From Cyclobacteriaceae bacterium (GTDB lineage Bacteria > Bacteroidota > Bacteroidia > Cytophagales > Cyclobacteriaceae), in contig JAHBTX010000004.1 in assembly GCA_019638395.1 (NCBI GenBank), forward strand, positions 618,411 to 682,410: a DNA stretch of 64,000 nt, read 5' to 3'. The notes below the pieces were generated by a model. It was not told the origin of the DNA. It worked only from the letters and a program-made list of their open reading frames with translations, and did not search any database. The translations under genes were made by a program, and so were the position numbers. Numbering within the stretch: the stretch's first letter is position 1; the number at the start of each line of letters is the position of its first letter. Positions 61,437-64,000 of the stretch are shown here, in pieces.

Positions 61437-61766
61437 ATGAGATGTAATTTTAATATTATCGCGGAGTGCTCCAGAGGCTACATTGGCCAATGCACGTGCT
61501 GCAACGAGTATAATTTTGCCTTCAATAATTTGCTCATCACCTTTTCGGAGGAGCACTTAGCTTGGTTTTTCGATTGGCTCTTGCAAAACCGCGATAACCC
61601 CGATTTGTACTTTCCACTCGCCAACGGTCAGGATAGAATTTACCGAAGTCCGCTCGATAACTTCTTCATCACGTTCAATTCCAACGAGTTAGAAGAATTG
61701 GAAATGCTTTATGGCCAGGTGCAATTGGTTTGGCAAGCCCGGAACATCGTTAACACAAAGGTGTAA
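61437..61766 (+). CDS. DUF6686-type protein in the heme locus
   Basis: This 109-residue protein begins MRCNFNIIAECSRGYIGQCT, with four cysteines in the first 25 residues (CNF, EC, CTC-C). LAWFFDWLLQNRDNPDLYFP and ELEELEMLYGQVQLVWQARN follow. The cysteine cluster could bind metal or heme. The family is uncharacterised and often near iron-uptake genes. Its own promoter carries operator 2, so it is expected to be induced when iron is low. Gene boundaries are clear, and function is unknown. Confidence 0.7.
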   Translation: MRCNFNIIAECSRGYIGQCTCCNEYNFAFNNLLITFSEEHLAWFFDWLLQNRDNPDLYFPLANGQDRIYRSPLDNFFITFNSNELEELEMLYGQVQLVWQARNIVNTKV

Positions 61767-61801
61767 ACCCACGCCATATCAAGGTATTTCTTCGTCATTA
61801 A

Positions 61802-61857
61802 CTTGGATTAATTCTAAATAGTACCTTCATTTGCGATCTATTTAGAAAGAATCTAAA
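61802..61857. promoter_or_regulatory. metal-regulator operators 3 and 4, hmuT promoter
   Basis: Two sites lie 39 bp apart (start to start). CTTGGATTAATTCTAAAT (61802-61819) shares 15 of 18 bases with operator 2. TTTAGAAAGAATCTAAA (61841-61857) has perfect TTTAGA/TCTAAA arms. The second ends 2 bases before the hmuT ATG, and a near-consensus TTCATTTG box lies between them. Double sites suggest strong repression when iron is plentiful. Confidence 0.65.
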
Positions 61858-61859
61858 CA

Positions 61860-62687
61860 ATGCGATACTTCATTCAATTAGTACTTTTGTTTGCAACGCT
61901 ATCGGTAAGCGGGCAGCGTATTATCACAGCAGGCAGCGCCATTACCGAGACAGTTTGCGCGCTTGGTGATTGTTCTAAAATCATAGCCTCCGATCGTACC
62001 AGCCTTTACCCGGCCGAAATTCAAAAACTGCCTTCCATTGGGTATCGAACCAGCATTAGTGCCGAAGGTATCATTAGCCTGAAGCCCACCTTATTTATTG
62101 TGGAAGAAGATTATGTAAAAGCAGAAGTGATTGAACAAATAAAATCGGTAGGGATAAAAGTAGTAGCCATTGAACGCACTTTTTCTTTTGAAGGTACCAG
62201 CAACATGATCGAAAAAATTGCGACCACATTGAATCGTTCAGAAGAAGGAAAAAAGCTGATCGCAAAAATTGAAAACGAACTTAGTGAAGCAAAAAAAATA
62301 GTTACTCAATCAGGAACAACACCGCGCGTACTGTGTGTATTCAACCGCGATAAGTCGGCATTGAATATTGCCGGTACCCAAACGTTTTCAGAAATTTTAA
62401 AGTATGCAGGTGCTACACCAGCTGTTACCGGTGTGGCTGGTTACAAACCACTAAGTACAGAAACCCTTATCACATCAAAAGCTGATTTCATTCTCATGTT
62501 TGAAAATGGTGTGCAAGCTTTAGGTGGTGTAGAAGGTGTGTTGGCAATACCGGGTGTACAACAATTACCAGCCGGAAAGAAGAAACAGATTATCGCCATG
62601 GATGGGATCAAGCTTTCCAACTTTGGGCCGCGTTTAGGTGAAGCGGTGAAAGAACTCGCCACGCAACTTCATTCGCCTAAGCTATAA
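61860..62687 (+). CDS. hmuT: heme ABC transporter substrate-binding protein (HmuT)
   Basis: This 275-residue protein has a signal peptide (FIQLVLLFATLSVSGQ). The heme-binding periplasmic protein pattern follows: IITAGSAITETVCALGDCSK, SDRTSLYPAEIQKLPSIGYR, SAEGIISLKPTLFIVEEDYV, then the long helix linking two lobes. The YPAEIQKLPSIGYR segment holds the tyrosines expected near the heme site in HmuT-like proteins. It passes heme to the permease encoded one base downstream. Two operators lie in front of it. Confidence 0.92.
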   Translation: MRYFIQLVLLFATLSVSGQRIITAGSAITETVCALGDCSKIIASDRTSLYPAEIQKLPSIGYRTSISAEGIISLKPTLFIVEEDYVKAEVIEQIKSVGIKVVAIERTFSFEGTSNMIEKIATTLNRSEEGKKLIAKIENELSEAKKIVTQSGTTPRVLCVFNRDKSALNIAGTQTFSEILKYAGATPAVTGVAGYKPLSTETLITSKADFILMFENGVQALGGVEGVLAIPGVQQLPAGKKKQIIAMDGIKLSNFGPRLGEAVKELATQLHSPKL

Positions 62688-62688
62688 C

Positions 62689-63759
62689 ATGATTGCAGCC
62701 ATTCCACTAAAACAACAGAAAGTAGGCACTGTACTGGGTGTACTCGCGGTTGTGTTGGTGATGGTAATGCTAGTAGCGTTAAGTATTGGTCAGGTTACCA
62801 TTCCGGTAAAAGACATTGTCATGATCATGTTGTATAAAGCAGGACTTACTGCGCAAGAACCTGATGCAGTATTCGAAACTGTTTTGTGGAGCATTCGCTT
62901 GCCACGGATTATAATGACAGTTTTAATTGGTGCAGCATTGGCCATAAGTGGCGCAGCCATGCAAGGATTGTTTCGTAATCCATTAGTAGAACCTGGCCTG
63001 ATTGGTGTTTCCAGTGGTGCAGCACTTTCCGTTGTTGCACTTGTTGTATTTGGAAGTGCGTTAATCGGTAATGCAGCTTTTGGTATGAGTGTACTAATGC
63101 CGGTGGTAGCATTTGCCGGTGGCTTTGCGGCAACCATGTTGGTGATGAAGATAGGTCAACAAGTAGGCAAAACAAATATAGCGGTACTTATTCTGGGTGG
63201 CGTGGCCATTAATGCGCTGGCTGGTGCATTAATGGGGCTTGTAATTTTTTATGCCGATGAAAATCAATTACGCATGTTCACTTTCTGGACGTTAGGTGAT
63301 TTAGGTGGAGCTACCTGGCAAAAAGTTTTAATCACCGCCCCGGTTTTGGTTTTATCAAGTGTGTGGATGTTATCCTATCAGTTTCCACTTAATGCTATTG
63401 CCATTGGCGAAGCCGAGGCGTTTCACATGGGTGTGGATGTGGAGCGCGTAAAAAAATCAATTGTGTTTTTTAGTGCACTGGCAGTAGGCGTAAGTGTATC
63501 GTTGGCAGGAATAATCGGGTTTATTGGATTGGTGGTTCCACATTTGGTGCGGGTAATTTTTCGTGCCGATAACCGGTTGGTATTACCGGCTTCCTTATTA
63601 GGCGGCCCCATCTTGTTATTGCTTTCCGATTTAGTAGCCCGTACACTGGTAGCTCCTTCCGAACTTCCGATTGGAGTTGTAACGGCTTTAATCGGGGCAC
63701 CCTTCTTTATTTTTTTGCTGATAGGAGCAAATCATAAAAATGAATTCAATACACGATGA
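62689..63759 (+). CDS. hmuU: FecCD-family ABC permease (HmuU)
   Basis: This 356-residue inner-membrane permease has about ten helices. FecCD family motifs are TVLWSIRLPRIIMTVLIGAA, AMQGLFRNPLVEPGLIGVSS and ISLAGIIGFIGLVVPHLVRV-like loop (ATPase-coupling). It imports heme or a siderophore with HmuT and HmuV. It begins one base after hmuT and overlaps hmuV by 4 bases. Length and order are standard for the family. Confidence 0.94.
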   Translation: MIAAIPLKQQKVGTVLGVLAVVLVMVMLVALSIGQVTIPVKDIVMIMLYKAGLTAQEPDAVFETVLWSIRLPRIIMTVLIGAALAISGAAMQGLFRNPLVEPGLIGVSSGAALSVVALVVFGSALIGNAAFGMSVLMPVVAFAGGFAATMLVMKIGQQVGKTNIAVLILGGVAINALAGALMGLVIFYADENQLRMFTFWTLGDLGGATWQKVLITAPVLVLSSVWMLSYQFPLNAIAIGEAEAFHMGVDVERVKKSIVFFSALAVGVSVSLAGIIGFIGLVVPHLVRVIFRADNRLVLPASLLGGPILLLLSDLVARTLVAPSELPIGVVTALIGAPFFIFLLIGANHKNEFNTR

Positions 63760-64000
63760 TTGAGGCGAAGCATATCAGATTATCCATAAATGGAAAGTCA
63801 TTATTGAATGATGTAAACCTTTCGGTACAACCCGGAACGTTTACCGCAATAGCCGGCCCAAATGGTGCGGGCAAAAGTTCTTTGTTGAAAATTTTATCGC
63901 ACGAGTTAACTCATTATAAAGGTGAAGTTCGCATCAATGATGTGATTGCTTCCTCCTACTCAGTAGCACAACTTTCGGCTGTGCGTGCGGTGTTGCCACA
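63756..64000 (+). CDS. hmuV: heme ABC transporter ATP-binding protein (HmuV), cut by window edge
   Basis: The frame opens at ATG 63756 (overlapping the permease stop) and runs off the right edge, giving 81 visible residues. It starts MIEAKHIRLSINGKS and has Walker A at AIAGPNGAGKSSLLK. The following ELTHYKGEVRI and LSAVRAVLP match the HmuV/FecE group. It is the third part of the importer HmuTUV. Nothing beyond the Walker A region can be judged here. Confidence 0.9.
   Translation, partial: MIEAKHIRLSINGKSLLNDVNLSVQPGTFTAIAGPNGAGKSSLLKILSHELTHYKGEVRINDVIASSYSVAQLSAVRAVLP

Overview
The window looks like chromosome of a Bacteroidota bacterium, most likely Cytophagales. The evidence is the gene families (DUF5686/carboxypeptidase-regulatory barrels, DUF3078, DUF4833, DUF6686, HmuY, HAE-1 pumps with TetR), TAnnTTTG-type -7 promoter boxes close to start codons, weak Shine-Dalgarno use, and a full set of sphingolipid and inositol-lipid genes. 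I saw no rRNA, tRNA, CRISPR array, transposase or integrase.

Layout. (1) 1-3.8 kb: a LexA/phage-type XRE-S24 regulator, an MFS transporter, two paralogous small helix-turn-helix proteins, a DUF5655 protein and a small membrane protein. A tandem 10-bp repeat array lies at 2.93-3.06 kb. (2) 3.8-11.3 kb, minus strand: a stress protein, fatty-acid hydroxylase, TetR and a complete TolC/MFP/RND efflux set. A divergent TetR-DUF5519-HD operon follows at 11.4-13.1 kb. (3) 13.5-24.5 kb: one long co-directional run encoding serine palmitoyltransferase, a GNAT-fold candidate ceramide synthase, a ketosphinganine-reductase-like epimerase, inositol-3-phosphate synthase, a PgpA-like phosphatase, GtrA, a DUF5686 barrel, a CDP-alcohol phosphotransferase (PI-phosphate synthase candidate), DUF4833, a hydroxylase and an Aur1-like PAP2 enzyme. 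Together these could make inositol-phosphoceramide from serine, acyl chains and glucose-6-phosphate. (4) 24.5-27.9 kb: a redox-stress cassette (HxlR, QOR2-like SDR, DoxX, DOPA-dioxygenase-like, glutathione peroxidase). (5) 28.0-35.7 kb: a second TetR/MFP/RND/TolC operon that also carries a patatin lipase and a third hydroxylase paralogue.

(6) 35.76-45.5 kb: the most unusual region. Sixteen tightly packed, often overlapping genes run from one promoter region to one terminator. They include a transglutaminase-fold protein, several single-TM or basic membrane proteins, beta-rich capsid-like candidates, a coiled-coil protein, a membrane-anchored annexin-like repeat, and a cell-wall module: a peptidoglycan-binding protein, a GH108 muramidase with an EF-hand-type loop, and an L,D-transpeptidase-like protein. 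A repeat-containing spike-like protein comes last. I found no tail, portal, terminase, replication or integration gene. It resembles the structural operon of a tailless, membrane-containing phage or a domesticated particle. Its promoter carries nine exact 10-bp units of the same motif as the array at 2.9 kb, which sits beside one of the small HTH genes. This suggests trans-regulation between the two loci.

(7) 45.5-56.1 kb: ordinary housekeeping and envelope genes (ExbD, nucleoside phosphorylase, M16 peptidase, O-methyltransferase, LysM transglycosylase, response regulator, DUF3078, GNAT, HerA-like ATPase). (8) 56.1-64.0 kb: a heme/iron uptake locus (AraC regulator, TonB receptor with FRAP/NPNL boxes, HmuY-like lipoprotein, DUF6686, HmuTUV, the last cut by the window edge). 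Four TTTAGA-N5-TCTAAA-type palindromes at its promoters tie it into one regulon.
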